Origin: Chondrus crispus
Lineage: Eukaryota > Rhodophyta > Florideophyceae > Gigartinales > Gigartinaceae
DNA: 64,000 nt
NCBI RefSeq assembly: GCF_000350225.1
Contig: NW_005178551.1
Coordinates: 84,162-148,161 of the forward strand
Reading direction: 5' to 3'
Shown here one piece after another: positions 30,336 through 42,128 of the stretch. Each line of letters opens with the position of its first letter. Position 1 is the first letter of the stretch. A model generated the notes under the pieces. The model saw only the letters and a list, made by a program, of their open reading frames with translations. It was not told where the DNA came from and did not search any database. The position numbers and the translations under genes are program-made.

Positions 30336-32642
30336 TTACTCTTTTCCCAAAGAACTACTCTCATCGGAAGTATCTGGGCGACTTGAGATATTCCTATTCG
30401 GGGGATTCTCTTGTTCCACTCGTGCGGTTTCGAGCCGCCCTCCGTCTAAACGCGCCACGTCGGCTGGCACGAGCATTATCGGTTCTTCATTCGCGCGTGT
30501 CGCGAAGTCAGAGGTGACGAGATCGCGCAGGTACATCATTGCTCCTTGCACGTCGTTCTGCGTAGGACGACGCACTTCAAGATTTGTTTGCCCACCACGA
30601 CGGGGGTAATGCGTATCGGACGAATGATAGCCTTGATCGGGTCTTCGGAGGACTGTTTTGCTTGTTTCACGGAAACCAACTTGTCGCTGACGGCCTCTGT
30701 TACCCGCTTGACGGAAGCGGTCGTCTGGGAGCTGCCTGAGCAGGTTCCGCATATGAGGCCTCGTCTCCAGCTGATACTCGTAGTTACGGTATGCGGAGTA
30801 GAGTTGCTGCTCTTTCGTCAGAAAGGGGCACGTGTAGAGGGTGTGCCCCACGATGCGGCAGAGCCAGCAACGATGGTACGGGGAATTGGGCGGCACGATC
30901 GATTGTGCCAGCCTCACCTGTTCCTTCGTTAGAGTGGAAACGTGAGAAAGAATAAAACTCTCGATGCGCTTCGGGATATCCACTTCCGTTGTGCTTGTCG
31001 GATCTTCCGCCGACCTGGCGGTGTTAAACGTATTGGAACTTGTCGATTCGGCGACAACTCGTCCGGGCATGATTAATACGGGATCAAACTGTGCGCCCGG
31101 TGGCGCATCGAGTAAGCCAGCATTCCCAGCCACGAGATTGCTTGGGGCTTCGTGTCCTGTGAGATACAACGTCGAGCCAGAAGATGAAGGCGCCCTCTGT
31201 GGGCGTACTCGAGGCGTCCGTTGCGCGTTCGCTCCGATGTCGGGTAAAGCTTTTCCCGAACGGGCTCGGTAGGTATTACCCTCCGCGAGCGCGATGCGGC
31301 GAACAGCGGCAAGGTCGTTTCGTTCGCCAAACGGAAGGCGATAAACGGTCTCGGTTACTACATCCCTCGTTTCCACAGCCAATCCGCGGATGAAGTAGTT
31401 CACGAGCGCGGCGTCGGAGAACACGGCGGTACAGGAGTACGCGAGATATTCGAGTCGATCTGCGTAGACGTTTTCGTTTTCATGCGGAAGTTGACGAATC
31501 GTAGCGACCTTTTCGTACGCATCGTTGAGAACGTCGTCCGTAAGATAACGGCGGATCAGCAGGTTTACTAACCCGGGCCACAAAATTGACCCAGCGCTCC
31601 GTAGCGCACCGGATCGTAACGCTGTCATCGTGTAAGAAGTGTACAGGCGTTCCGCGTCACGCTCCAAGAAATGAGCGATGACTCGTACAGCTACGCCCTC
31701 GTTGAGGCGCTGTGCGTTAAAGGTGATGCTGATGTCCTTGAGAAAAGACAGCAGCGTTATCGGGGAGGAGCCATCGAAGGTCTTCATCGTAGGCCGTAGG
31801 CCTTGGCAGCGCATCACGCATTTGCCAATTCGTCCGGCATCGTTCTCCGAGACGAGAATAGAAGTATCGTCGAGACGATAGAGTCGATAGTCGACAACGT
31901 GGCTGAACTCTTTAAGTAAGGTCTTCGTAGGCTCGATCCCAGGCTCAAGAGGTCCTAGATGACCGAAGGGCGTCACAGCGAGTGGCGGTGAAGGCGTTTC
32001 CGGTCGGTATGGAATCTTGTGGGACACAAACGGAGGGCCTGTGGCCCGTGCTTCACGAGCGTGAGCTTCACGACCAAGCCCATTCCGTTCCAGACGATCG
32101 GAACCTGTAGGAAGAGGGTCAAAAGGGCGCAACAAAACAGGACTCGATCGAGACACGTCGCGAGCGTTCGCGGACGTTGAGGATATATCCGATCCTCTCT
32201 CTCGCAGCCGATTCGCGCGGCTTCGTTGCTGATTCACTTGAGCGGCTAGGCGCGAGAACGCGCCCATCTGCTCTGCGGTCAGGTCAGTTGACCTATCGGG
32301 GATAAGGCTCTCGCAAATGACGAGTCGAGATTCGATCGTATCGACGTGAGCTCGGAGGCTCTCAAGTTCTTGCGTGAAAGATTGGTATCGACCCAACATT
32401 AGGTCACGGAGATTGTCTCGGCAATGCTCGTAGACATCATCATAGACGTCGCTACGGAGCGCTTCCCGTATATCCTCGAGGTTTCGAAGCATCCTTTCGT
32501 ACGAATCCATGTCGGGAGGACCTTGCGTTGAGCGAAAGTCGGAAGCATGTTCAACGACTCCGCTCGGTTCAACCGGCGGTGGGATCGGAGCGGACGATTC
32601 CGCGGCTTCGGAACCAGCGAGGGAACGATGAGGGGAACTCAT
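30336..32642 (-). CDS. Gypsy 1 Gag polyprotein
   Basis: An uninterrupted frame of 768 residues. The N-terminal third is helical and acidic, and a Pro-rich linker follows. The central part (TMKTFDGSSPITLLSFLKDISITFNAQ to RQLPHENENVYADRLEY) looks like the retrotransposon capsid. A CCHC zinc knuckle, CX2CX4HX4C (CWLCRIVGHTLYTC), lies at about residue 591 (30828-30869). The knuckle binds RNA for packaging. The second gypsy element encodes a clearly related Gag. It is the only intact protein of this element. Confidence 0.85.
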   Translation of the reverse strand: MSSPHRSLAGSEAAESSAPIPPPVEPSGVVEHASDFRSTQGPPDMDSYERMLRNLEDIREALRSDVYDDVYEHCRDNLRDLMLGRYQSFTQELESLRAHVDTIESRLVICESLIPDRSTDLTAEQMGAFSRLAAQVNQQRSRANRLRERGSDISSTSANARDVSRSSPVLLRPFDPLPTGSDRLERNGLGREAHAREARATGPPFVSHKIPYRPETPSPPLAVTPFGHLGPLEPGIEPTKTLLKEFSHVVDYRLYRLDDTSILVSENDAGRIGKCVMRCQGLRPTMKTFDGSSPITLLSFLKDISITFNAQRLNEGVAVRVIAHFLERDAERLYTSYTMTALRSGALRSAGSILWPGLVNLLIRRYLTDDVLNDAYEKVATIRQLPHENENVYADRLEYLAYSCTAVFSDAALVNYFIRGLAVETRDVVTETVYRLPFGERNDLAAVRRIALAEGNTYRARSGKALPDIGANAQRTPRVRPQRAPSSSGSTLYLTGHEAPSNLVAGNAGLLDAPPGAQFDPVLIMPGRVVAESTSSNTFNTARSAEDPTSTTEVDIPKRIESFILSHVSTLTKEQVRLAQSIVPPNSPYHRCWLCRIVGHTLYTCPFLTKEQQLYSAYRNYEYQLETRPHMRNLLRQLPDDRFRQAGNRGRQRQVGFRETSKTVLRRPDQGYHSSDTHYPRRGGQTNLEVRRPTQNDVQGAMMYLRDLVTSDFATRANEEPIMLVPADVARLDGGRLETARVEQENPPNRNISSRPDTSDESSSLGKE

Positions 32643-32724
32643 ATCGACGAGGCGACGGTTGCCAACGATATTGCTTTGCGCAGCAAACGTAGCGTGCGCT
32701 CACACTTCTAGGTCGAGAGACCAC
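32643..32724 (-). other. Gypsy 1 leader and presumed primer binding site
   Basis: It joins the gag ATG to the LTR end. On the minus strand the LTR end CTACA is followed by GTGGTCTCTCGACC, where the primer binding site should start. The priming tRNA could not be named. Confidence 0.35.
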
Positions 32725-32870
32725 TGTAGTAAAACGTGCCGCGCTCGACCGGCTTCGGGTAGCGGGAGCTGCGACACGTCGTACTGTAGTTCGAGGCGTG
32801 CGAGACGCGACGAGTGCCGTGCACACGTGTAGTAAGAACCACAAAACAAGACAGAAGAGAGTTCGGTAGC
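32725..32870 (-). repeat. Truncated 5' LTR of gypsy element 1
   Basis: Its 146 bp match 23489-23634 with only a few differences. Homology stops abruptly at GGTAGC, where sequence coding for Gag of the second element begins on the plus strand. Confidence 0.85.
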
Positions 32871-35232
32871 GACGTCTCCGACGGCGTCTACGCCCGCTGT
32901 ATGGAGGAGTTGCGCTCCCTCCGCGAAGGAAGGTTCGAGCGCGTAACTCAGTTCTTGGAGAACCTGCGCGCGCTCGTCGACCAGCTACACGCCCGTTTGG
33001 CGCTGGTCGAGGACGCGCGCATCGATTCCCCGCCGTAGAGGTTGCGGGTCGACCCGCGAGTGCAAACTCTGGGGTTCGACGAGACCCGCAACCCTTCTCA
33101 TCTGCCGAACAGATGGGAGCGTTCGCGCACATGGAGGCGGAACTTAACTCAACGCGGCGCTGTGCCCGTGAGATGGAACAGACCTCGGCCGAGAGGCCGC
33201 CCGGAGCCCTCTCGAGTGGGCCCGGTGCCACTGTTCCTCCGGGCGCGTCCGGATCGCAAGAGTGGCCCCCGGCTGGTGCCGTCACCAGCCGGAGGGTGGA
33301 GGACATCAAGCCGACGGCGGACGCGAACTTCGCGTCCGAGACTTTAGCCCTACCGCACGTCCCCAGAAGCATGCGGCAGTCACGACGGGTACCGACCGAA
33401 CTCGACCAGGGCCGTGGAGGAGTCGCCCGCGGATCAGGGGAACCGATTCTCCCCTTCGATCCTCGCTGGGGCGGCTACCAGCCGGCGGATCTTACCGCGC
33501 ATCCCGGCCCCGTCGACGTCCGAACATTGCCCGTCACTCCGTTCGGAACGTTGGGTCCCGCCGAACCCGGGGTCGAGCCCGTCCACACCATGACACAGGA
33601 GTTCAGCGCCGTCGCGAACTACCGGATGTATCGGTTGGACAACACCTCGAGGCTCGTTACCTCGGGTGACGCGGGACGGATCGCCAAGTACGTCCAACGC
33701 TGCCGTGGGCTCCGCCCCACGATGAAGAGCTTCGACGGTACTGATGCGATTCAGTTGCTCCCGTTCCTGAAGGATATCCGGATAACCTTCAATGCCCAGC
33801 ACCTGACCGAGGGTGTGGCAATCGGCGTCTTCGCTCACTTCCTCGAGCGGGACGCGGAGCGGTTGTATACGAGTTACACCATGCGCGGCCTCCGCGCCGG
33901 CCAGCTCCACGACGATACGAGCTGGCCTGGTCTCGTCAACCAATTTATCAAACGCTACCTAACCAAAGACGTCTTAGGGGAAGCGTTTGATGCTGTCGCG
34001 TCGGCGCGACAGCTTCCTCACGAAACCGAGAACACGTTCGCGGACCGGCTGGAATCCGCCACGTTCCGATGCACGGCCGTGTTCTCAGAACAAGCCCTCG
34101 CGCACTACTTCGTGCGCGGGTTGTCCACTGCGACCCGGGCCGCAGTGGCAGAGACGATGCAAAGGTTGCCCGGAAAACAGAAGACCGAACTCTCAACGAT
34201 TCGCCGTATCGCAACGGCTGAGAGAACAACCTATCGCGCCCGCCGCGGATTGCCGCTGCCAGATCCAAACAGGCACCGAAGGGAGTCCGAACTTGGAGGT
34301 CGCACGGAACAAGTTTGCCGGCGACCGCCCTCCACATTGGAGAAGATGAGTGGCAGGCCGACCCTGTCCTGATTACGCAAGGCTTCGACCGCGCAGGAGG
34401 CTGACCTCCAACGACAGTTTCCACGAGATCGACCGGAAGCTACGCGACTGCGTTCGCGCGAACGCCAGAAGCCACGGGTGGTCCGAACCACAACATGGCA
34501 GAGCTGGATATCTCTCGTCGAGAAGGAGATCGCGTGCCGCCTTACGTGCCTCGACTCACCGACGAAGAGGCACGTCACGCGGCGACGTTCGCGTCGAACG
34601 ATGGCAGCACATAAGTTTGTTGGCAATGCCGGACGTATGGCCACGCCATGTACGCGTGCCCGTTCCTGTCGCCTGAACAACGTCAGTTCACGGCATACAG
34701 GAACTACCGCTATCAGATGGAGACGCGCCCCGGGATGCGCAATCTCATCCAGCAGTCTACGCGGGAAGACCGAGGCCCGCAGCGAGGAGACCCGAACCGA
34801 TCGGGTGGGGGCGTCCGTTTCGCCCCTCGCAAAGGCGGGTATCGACACCCGGGAACCGATCAAAGGGATCGGCGTGACCCTCGTCGGATGGATACGCGGT
34901 ATCCCCGTCGAGATGGAAGAGGCGACCCGGGCCGTACCCAGTTGCCCCAAGGGGTACAGAACGCCATCATGTACCTCCAAGATTGGGTTGGGGATCCGAA
35001 CCCCCAGCCCACGGAAGGAGGCGCAGGAGAACCGGGTCTCGCCGCCCCTCAAATATTGCAACGGCCGGACGTTGCAATTCAAGGTGGCGAAGCATCCAAT
35101 TACTTCGTAGAGGATGCCCAGCCAAAGTGGAGGAACGACATGCACCAGCACGGCCAGGGACCTGTTGACGCGCTAGCTAACGATAGCAGGGCGGGTAGCT
35201 CCGACAGCTCGGGTAGTTCGAAAAACCCGTAA
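32871..35232 (+). pseudogene. Gypsy 2 Gag, truncated and frameshifted
   Basis: It begins with SDGVYARCMEELRSLREGRF, matching an internal part of gypsy 1 Gag. A stop at 33036-33038 and a frame change lead to the frame at 33113-34372, which contains the capsid-like region (TMKSFDGTDAIQLLPFLKDI to ARQLPHETENTFADRLE). Frames are scrambled between 34260 and 34617. A CCHC knuckle (CWQCRTYGHAMYAC) is readable at about 34618-34660 and the frame then runs to TAA 35230-35232. No Gag can be made from this copy. Confidence 0.8.
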
Positions 35233-35279
35233 AGACGGTTACGTTCGCGCGGTCGCGTGAGCCGTCTTGTACCACCAAC

Positions 35280-38200
35280 TTGGACCCGTTACGATTCAAC
35301 CCCGGCGGAGGAGGAGAATGTTTGCCGATAATATTCCTCTCGACTCCGCACGAGCGCACCGAGACTTCCGTAAGTCAGGTGCAGGAGGACAAAGGCGCCG
35401 AGGCCACCGAGAGCCCGGCACGCCTAGAGGAAGAAGGCACCGTGGCCACCGTGAGCCACATGCCAAATAAGGAGCGCATCGAACGCGCAGGCAGCCCGAC
35501 CCACGTGTGTCTGGGGCCGCCAGAAGAAATCAGGTCGCGTACGGACGCGACTTGTCGCGAGGACGTCACCGACCGACGGACGCCCCGCAACCGAGGCAGA
35601 AGACCACAGAAGAGAAGCCGGAACCGACGTCGGCGGCCCAAGCGGAACGACCTGGCCGAGCCGTCGTCAACGAAGGTAGTCGACGGTGTCATCTGCTTGA
35701 TGACATCGAAGATATACAACGTCCTCGGCTTGATTGCAACCGAGGGGAACGCGTTCAAGCCTCATACCATTGCAGTCGATACCTGCTCGGGGTATAACTT
35801 GGTGAGGAAGGCCGACCTTCCTCCCGATTGGACGCCCTACGTCGTCCGCGACGCACGCCTGCCACGGTTGGCAGGCGCGAACAGTAACCCGCTCAAGCTG
35901 ACTGCGGTCGTGCAGCTGGCCGTCCGACTGCGGAACACGACGTTCCGCATTCCGTTCGTGGTCGCCGACCAGCTCGCGGTGCCCGTCCTCCTGGGCACGG
36001 CGTTTATCGATGCGCACGTTCGAAGTATCGAAATCGATGCGCAGAGGCTCGAGCTCCGACAAGGTGGCTCCGTCGCCATTGTCGATGGGAAGGGGGAGCC
36101 GTCTCCCCCAACCCAGCGCCACGGTCGCCAGTCAAGTCGGGCCGACGTACGCGAAGAAGCCCCACAGCCGATCCGTGTCGCCCAATGGGTCACGATCCCC
36201 GCGATGTCGCAAGCACGGATACGCGTCACTACCGCGGGGAGCGGCCTCGTTTTCTTGGAACCCAAGCCGTCACTCCAACGTCGACACGGAGTGAGGCTCA
36301 CGAACGATGTAGCCGAGGTCTTACCGAACCAGACCTTCGACGTGATCGTGGCAAATTTTTGGCGCCAAGCGAGGCGGCTCCCGAAGCGCACCATCGTCGG
36401 TTACGCGAAGCGCAATCCGCTGGCGATCCTGACGCTCGAGCGCCGAGTCGGGGCGGAGATCGCACACGCGCTGCATCTCACCGACTTGGACGTGCAAGCC
36501 GGGAGAGGGGGAGCCGGCCGACCAAGCTCCCCGGAAAATAAGACCGCCGAGGGAAGTCACGTCGGCCCCGGCGATCAGCCGGCGGGGTGCCCATCATCGA
36601 CGGAAGGCACGGCGCGAGTCACAAATAAGGATCCCGAAAATTCGGCGGAGAATTGCGAAAAAGAAATGGACTTGTCATACATCGACGATGAGAAGCTCCG
36701 CGCACAGGTACTCGACATACTCCGTAAGCATTCGAGCCTGTGGAGCGGTGCGCTCGGTACGATACGAGCAACGGAGCACCGCATACCACTCGAGGCGGGG
36801 ACGAAACCGATTCGTTCTATGCCCTACCGAAAGGGGCCCGCCATGCGTGAGATGGTCGCTAAAGAAGTCAACAAGATGTTGAACGCCGGAGTTATCGAAC
36901 CCGCGAGCACCGAGTGGGCTTCGCCAGTGGTGGTCGTCCCGAAGAAAGACGGCTCCCTTCGGTTTTGCGTTGACTACCGACGTCTCAACGCAAAGACGGC
37001 AGCGGATTCGTATCCGTTGCCCCGGATGGACAACTGCATCGATTCGTTAGGGGATGCAGCCGTCTTCACTACGCTCGACTGCAATTCAGGCTACTGGCAA
37101 ATCCCGGTCGCGCCGGAGGACCGGGATAAGACCACATTCACCACGCATATGGGTACGTTCCGCCATTTGCGTATGCCGTTCGGACTGAAAGGGGCACTGG
37201 CAACCTTCCAACCTGCATTGGACATCATCTTGTCCGGCGTAAGATGGCAGATATGTCTCGTTTACCTCGACGACGTCATAGTTTTTTCCCGAACGCACGA
37301 GAAGCACGCCGAACACCTCGACATTGTCTTGAGCTTGTTGAGGACCGCCGGAATATCCCTCAAGCTCAAGAAGTGCAGCTTCTTCCGTCCGAAAATGCAT
37401 CACCTGGGGCACGTGATATCCCCAGGTAAGCTCAGCGTGGCCGAAACGGCGGCCGACGCCTTCAAGACTTTCACGTTCCCCAGGACGCTTACGCAGGTGC
37501 GCTCGTTCCTCGGGGCGTGCAACGTCTATCGCCGTTTCGTCAAGGTGTTTGCCAAGATAGCTCGACCGCTAACCGATATGACTCGCAAGGACGCCGGCCC
37601 CGACTTCGATAATCCGACGGAGGCCCAGCTTCAAGCGTTCGAGGACCTGAACGCAAGGATGATCGCTCCGCCGATACTTGCGCTTCCGCGGTACGGTCGG
37701 CCGTACATGATCGATACCGATGCAAGTGCGTATCAACTCGGGTGTACGCTGCAGCAAGAAAACGACGAAGCCAACGACTGGCGTCCCGTCGGATATTGGT
37801 CTAATTCGTTAAACGACAGCGAACGCACCTACAGCACTACATAACGCGAGTGCTTCGCTGTAGTGTGGGCCGTCCGCACACTACGCCCGTACGTCGAGGG
37901 CACGAAGTTCACCGTCCCGACGGATCACGACGCGCTGAGGTGGCTAATGTCCCTGACCGAGAGCTCCGGAAGACTCACCCGGTGGCGGCTACGCCTGGCT
38001 GAATACGATTTCACCATTCAGTACCGCCCCGGGCGCGTGCACCAGGTCCCCGACGCCCTGTCACGCCTCGTATCACCGAGGGTCGCCGACGACCCTCGCC
38101 AGGCTGTCGAGGTGGACGACGACATCCCCACCTACGACACGTGCACGACCGTTCGTGATGTCTCGGATGAGCTCGCAGACCACGTATGCACCGCGAGCTG

Positions 38201-39935
38201 CGATCACAAGGCCGACCACGTCGTCGTGACTACAAGGAACCGAACGAAATCCCGAAGGAAATTGCGCGCCCTAGCGCGCGACGAGCCGAGGGGCGACGAC
38301 GAAGCCCCTGCTCTAGAAGAACCCGACGCCTTCTGGGCAGAGAACGAGGAATTCGACGCCGTGGACCTCGATCGCGCCCAAGACTTCGAAGCCGATACGT
38401 CCGGTTCCCAGGTCGCCCCTCCGCAGGACGACCTGCCGGCTCCTCTTACGATAGAGGAGATAGCCGAAGAACAACGCGTGGATGACTTCTGCCAAACGGT
38501 ATTGGCACGACAGTCAGAGTCCCGGGACTCCGCGTTCTTCGAGGACCACCAAGGGGTTCTCAAACGGAGACACCCCTTCGACCCTGATATCGTACAGGTG
38601 GTGGTCCCTCGGACTCTACGCGCCCGGTTGCTGCGGCTCTGCCATAACCCGGCCATCGCCAGGCATCCGGGGCAGAACCGCATGTACTACGCGCTCTGTC
38701 GCGAGTACTACTGGCCACACTTGGCCGCAGACGTTGCGTCGACCGTACGAGGTCGTCGAACCTGTGCGATGAACCCCGTCAAACTTCGGAAACACCTAAA
38801 CTGATTAAGGTTGTTTCCGGCGACGCGACCGTTGGAGAGCCTCGCGATCGATATACTGGGGCCGCTCCCAAAGACCAAGGCAGGGAAACGTTTCCTCCTG
38901 GTAATCACCGACCGCTTTACGAAGTTAACGCAGGTCGTCGCACTGCGCACGGTAACCGCCTACACCGTCGCAGTGGCGCTTTGCGAAGCGTGGGTCTTTA
39001 AGTACGGCGTCCCACGCTCGCTACTGTCGGATAACGGACTGCAGTTCAACGCAAAGTTCTTCCAAAGCACATGCCGAGTGCTTGGAATTACGAACCTTTA
39101 CACGTCAGCGTACCACCCTCAGACGAACGGCCAGGTGGAACGCTATAACCGAACGATTGCTGCGATGCTCCGCAATTACGTGAACGAGCATCAAGACGAC
39201 TGGGACGTGTACGTGGGACCGTTAACGTACGCATATAACTCCCACGTACACCGAACCACACGAACGACCCCGTTTAAGCTCGTGCTCAGTCGGCCCCCGC
39301 CGGAGTTTTCTCTTCGACGAACCGGCTGGGACGCGCCCCCTGCCGATAGGGGAACGGATCGTGCGGAGTTCCTGAAGACCCTGGACGCGACCATCCAGAA
39401 GGCCTACGGGAGCTTGCGACGCACGCAAGCCCGTTACAAACGCGACTACGATAAGCGCGTTCGAACAGTTAACACACGTCTCGAGCCAGGTAACTTCATC
39501 TACCTGAACCCCACCGACGGGGACAAGACGTCTAACAAGCTCGCCTCGCCCGCCGTGGGGCCGTACCGTGTCCTCGCCAACGATCGTCGAACCATCACAA
39601 TCGATCGTGATGGCGTCACCGAGCGGGTGTCCGCAGACCGCTGCGTGTACGCGCGCTCGCCGATGGACGTGCCACGGGTGAGCACGACGACCCCGCCTGA
39701 CCTTGCCGACAAGGTCAGGGAGGGAACACAGTACGCCGTGGAGAGGCTACTCAAGCATCGAGAGATGGAAGACGGAACAACGGAGTTCCTCATCAAGTGG
39801 GCGGACTACGACCAACCCACTTGGACGGCACGCACCCACATCCCCGAAGAATTGGTGTCTCGATATGCGCTGCGTCTTCGAAGACGCACAGGGAGGGACC
39901 TCAACTCCGAAGTGAACGCGGACGTTCACTCTTAA
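35280..39935 (+). pseudogene. Gypsy 2 Pol, two nonsense codons only
   Basis: One reading frame of about 1550 codons, without an obvious ATG at its start (first in-frame ATG about 35461). Domains: basic spacer; protease (VDTCSGYNLV about 35779, VLLGTAFIDAHV); reverse transcriptase (SLRFCVDYRRLN, TLDCNSGYWQI, YLDD about 37265); RNase H (IDTDASAYQLG); integrase (HPGQNRMYY, IDILGPLPKT, LLSDNGLQFNAKF, QVERYNR); chromodomain (TEFLIKWADYDQPTW, about 39780-39830). TAA at 37842-37844 stands where gypsy 1 has Glu in TERECYAVVW. TGA at 38802-38804 lies just after the zinc-binding part of integrase, which has also lost one of its two cysteines. Confidence 0.88.
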
Positions 39936-39947
39936 GGAGGGGGCCCC
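39934..39947 (+). other. Polypurine tract of gypsy 2
   Basis: AAGGAGGGGGCCCC directly after the pol stop. It parallels GAGGAGGGGGCCC behind the chromodomain of gypsy 1. It primes plus-strand DNA synthesis and marks the start of the 3' LTR. Confidence 0.7.
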
Positions 39948-40351
39948 TCAACCGCTCCGTCGACCGGAAAAATTAACCCCCCCCCCTTCGCGGTCGGAAA
40001 GGGCGGGGGTCTACGCAAGGACACAACGAGGGTGGCCAACCAACTTCGGGAAAGCATGGGATGTCCAGTCGACGCACGGACAACGCAAGTCCACGCGACA
40101 CGAACCGCCATCACCGACGAGAGGCGGGTCGTGAGACAGGGCGTACTGTGTCACGAACAGTAGCCCTGGGACGTCAAGTGAAAGGAGGGAAGATACGGCC
40201 TCCCAACTAACACGACGACCTACGACCGGTGCGCTATACTCGCGCTGTTGCAGTCCCGTCGTGTGCAAATATAGTATAGCGCACCGACTGCCAACAGGGA
40301 AGAACATCAAGCCGAAGTGATGCACGCTTCCCAAACGCGTGACGCATAGGC

Positions 40352-40595
40352 CTCGGGCAGTCCTTACTGCCCGAGGGAGAACAACTCTCGCGGTAATCGA
40401 TGAGGCGAGGAGCATCGGCAGCGCGCTGGAAAACTATAAAGCCGAAACGATGGACGTTTTCCGAACGCGCAAGGAACAAGCCTCGGGCAGTCCGTACTGC
40501 CCGAGAGGGGGGGACGACCCCTGACATAATCGGCCAGGAAAGGGCACGGACCGAACGCCCGACTCCAAGGCCCCGGCTAGTCCGTACTGCCCGAG
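40352..40595. repeat. Three spaced copies of a 10-bp-stem hairpin
   Basis: CTCGGGCAGT, four bases, ACTGCCCGAG at 40352-40375 and 40482-40505, and a degenerate copy at 40572-40595. The first two are 130 bp apart and the third 90 bp further. The surrounding sequence is also partly repeated (ACGCGY before, GGGGACGACCCCTGA after copies two and three). Confidence 0.85.
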
Positions 40596-40926
40596 AGGGG
40601 ACGACCCCTGAGGAGAAGGACCAGACGGGCCGCGGGCACATGCGCTCGTTGAGTGCACGCGCATGGGCAGTGATAAGTACAAACGGGATCCGATATCCGA
40701 CGCGCAAGCGAAAAGTGAGGTGTCTGGTCGTGCCTCGGAGGCTGGTATACGCACCAAACCGCCGCCGTCCCCCTAAAATATGGAAAAGTTAACGGTTGGA
40801 AATGACAGTGCACGGCGTACAGCACGTGCATTACGTATGCGTACAAGACGAGCGCGCCACTCGACCGTTAGCTGGGGTGACGTGGTGGGGCGGCATCGAC
40901 ATCACGGGCCTTGCTGTTGAAAAGAT

Positions 40927-40938
40927 TTTCGCGGGAAA
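40927..40938. promoter_or_regulatory. E2F-like site 1
   Basis: TTTCGCGGGAAA; its reverse strand contains TTTCCCGC, which fits the E2F/DP consensus TTTSSCGC. It lies in a direct repeat shared with the site at 41002. Confidence 0.35.
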
Positions 40939-41001
40939 CATTTCTGGCAAGTTTTTTGGCGTGATTCAATCAACGGATCTGATTTTTCGGCAAAAAAATA
41001 T

Positions 41002-41013
41002 TTTGGCGGGAAA
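41002..41013. promoter_or_regulatory. E2F-like site 2
   Basis: TTTGGCGGGAAA, matching the consensus on its reverse strand, 75 bp after the first site. Both are followed by CATTTCTGSCAA and a T-run, so the repeat unit is about 35 bp. Confidence 0.35.
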
Positions 41014-42128
41014 CATTTCTGCCAATTTTTTGGGGGGTTTGATCAAGGACACGCGCCTCCGTGTCGTAGACGCAGCTCGCAACGGGACGGACAGACACGA
41101 TGGCGTACAGTGGACTCAGCCGTTCGTGGACGGCGAACCGCAAGCTGGGCAGCCCCGAGGCCGCCCCTTTCCGCTTGCACTCGCCAAGACCCAACCGGGA
41201 CGCTCGGTCCTCTACCTAGGCGACTACAACACCCGCGCCAAGTCCTTCATCGACTGCGCGTGTCACTCCGCCGCCGCCCCGCTCGGAGAAAGAACTCCCG
41301 CTTGTCGAAAGCAGGGACCGACCTCGCCTACTGCTACGCGGCGCGCCTTCCCTTCGCATGCGGTTAGGTGCGAATAATCCGCGCGTCGGCGTGGATCTCG
41401 GGCCATTGGGCGAACCCGCTCCAGCCCGGACCGCTGACTACACGCGCCATGCCAGACACGAACATACAGGTAGTGTGCCGCCGCGGGGAGGGGACGACCC
41501 CCTCCACAACACCGTTCCGCCGTTTGACTCTCAGGGCACCGCCGGCCTAAAACGCCGCCGGCGAGTCGTCGTCAGTGTACCAGCGGGAAACGAGGGACGG
41601 ATCCCCGGCCCCGCTACGGAACGCAACTCGCTACGACCGCACGCGGGGACTGATGCCGTCGAGCGAGGGGTCAATTAAGCCACGAACGACGAGCTGGCAA
41701 AGGGGGAGAGCTTGTGAACTCGCGCGATCGTGCGTTCGCGAATTACTTCGCTGTCCCCAAGGTCACCGTCGAGGCGTCCCGCTACCACCACGACTTCGCT
41801 GATGAGGTGGGGCGAGCGGGGATAAGCGGGGTCGGCAATATCAACAAGGATCGATCCGCGGATACGACCACGGTCTCCGGCTCGAACCACACCGCTGCCT
41901 CTCCACGAACCGCAGTGGCCTCTCGACCAACGTGTAAATTGACGCGCACGGAGGGGCGGTGGGGGCAAACACCCTCTCGTCGGGGCAGCGACGAGGGGGT
42001 TGTGACGAGCAAGAGTGGAAGAAAGAGCGGGCGATACGAAGGGGAACGAAACTACTCAACGGGAAACCGCCGAGGCCCGTTTATTGAACTGGGAAGAGGA
42101 AGGACCGACAGCTACTATGACGGACGGG

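Larger units (their letters stand above)
23489..32870 (-). mobile_element. Ty3/gypsy chromovirus-type retrotransposon 1
   Basis: Read on the minus strand it has a truncated 5' LTR (32725-32870), gag, pol with protease, reverse transcriptase, RNase H, integrase and chromodomain, a polypurine tract (25702-25714, GAGGAGGGGGCCC on the minus strand) and a long 3' LTR (23489-25689). The right LTR keeps only 146 bp, where it is fused to the second gypsy element. Gag is intact; pol has several frame changes, so the copy is dead. Confidence 0.85.
32871..39950 (+). mobile_element. Ty3/gypsy chromovirus-type retrotransposon 2, 5' truncated
   Basis: Plus-strand element related to gypsy 1 but clearly GC-richer and divergent. 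It starts inside gag, without its own 5' LTR, primer site or gag start. Gag, protease, reverse transcriptase, RNase H, integrase and chromodomain follow in order up to a polypurine tract (39934-39947). The 3' LTR should begin there, but with no left copy its end cannot be fixed. Confidence 0.85.
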
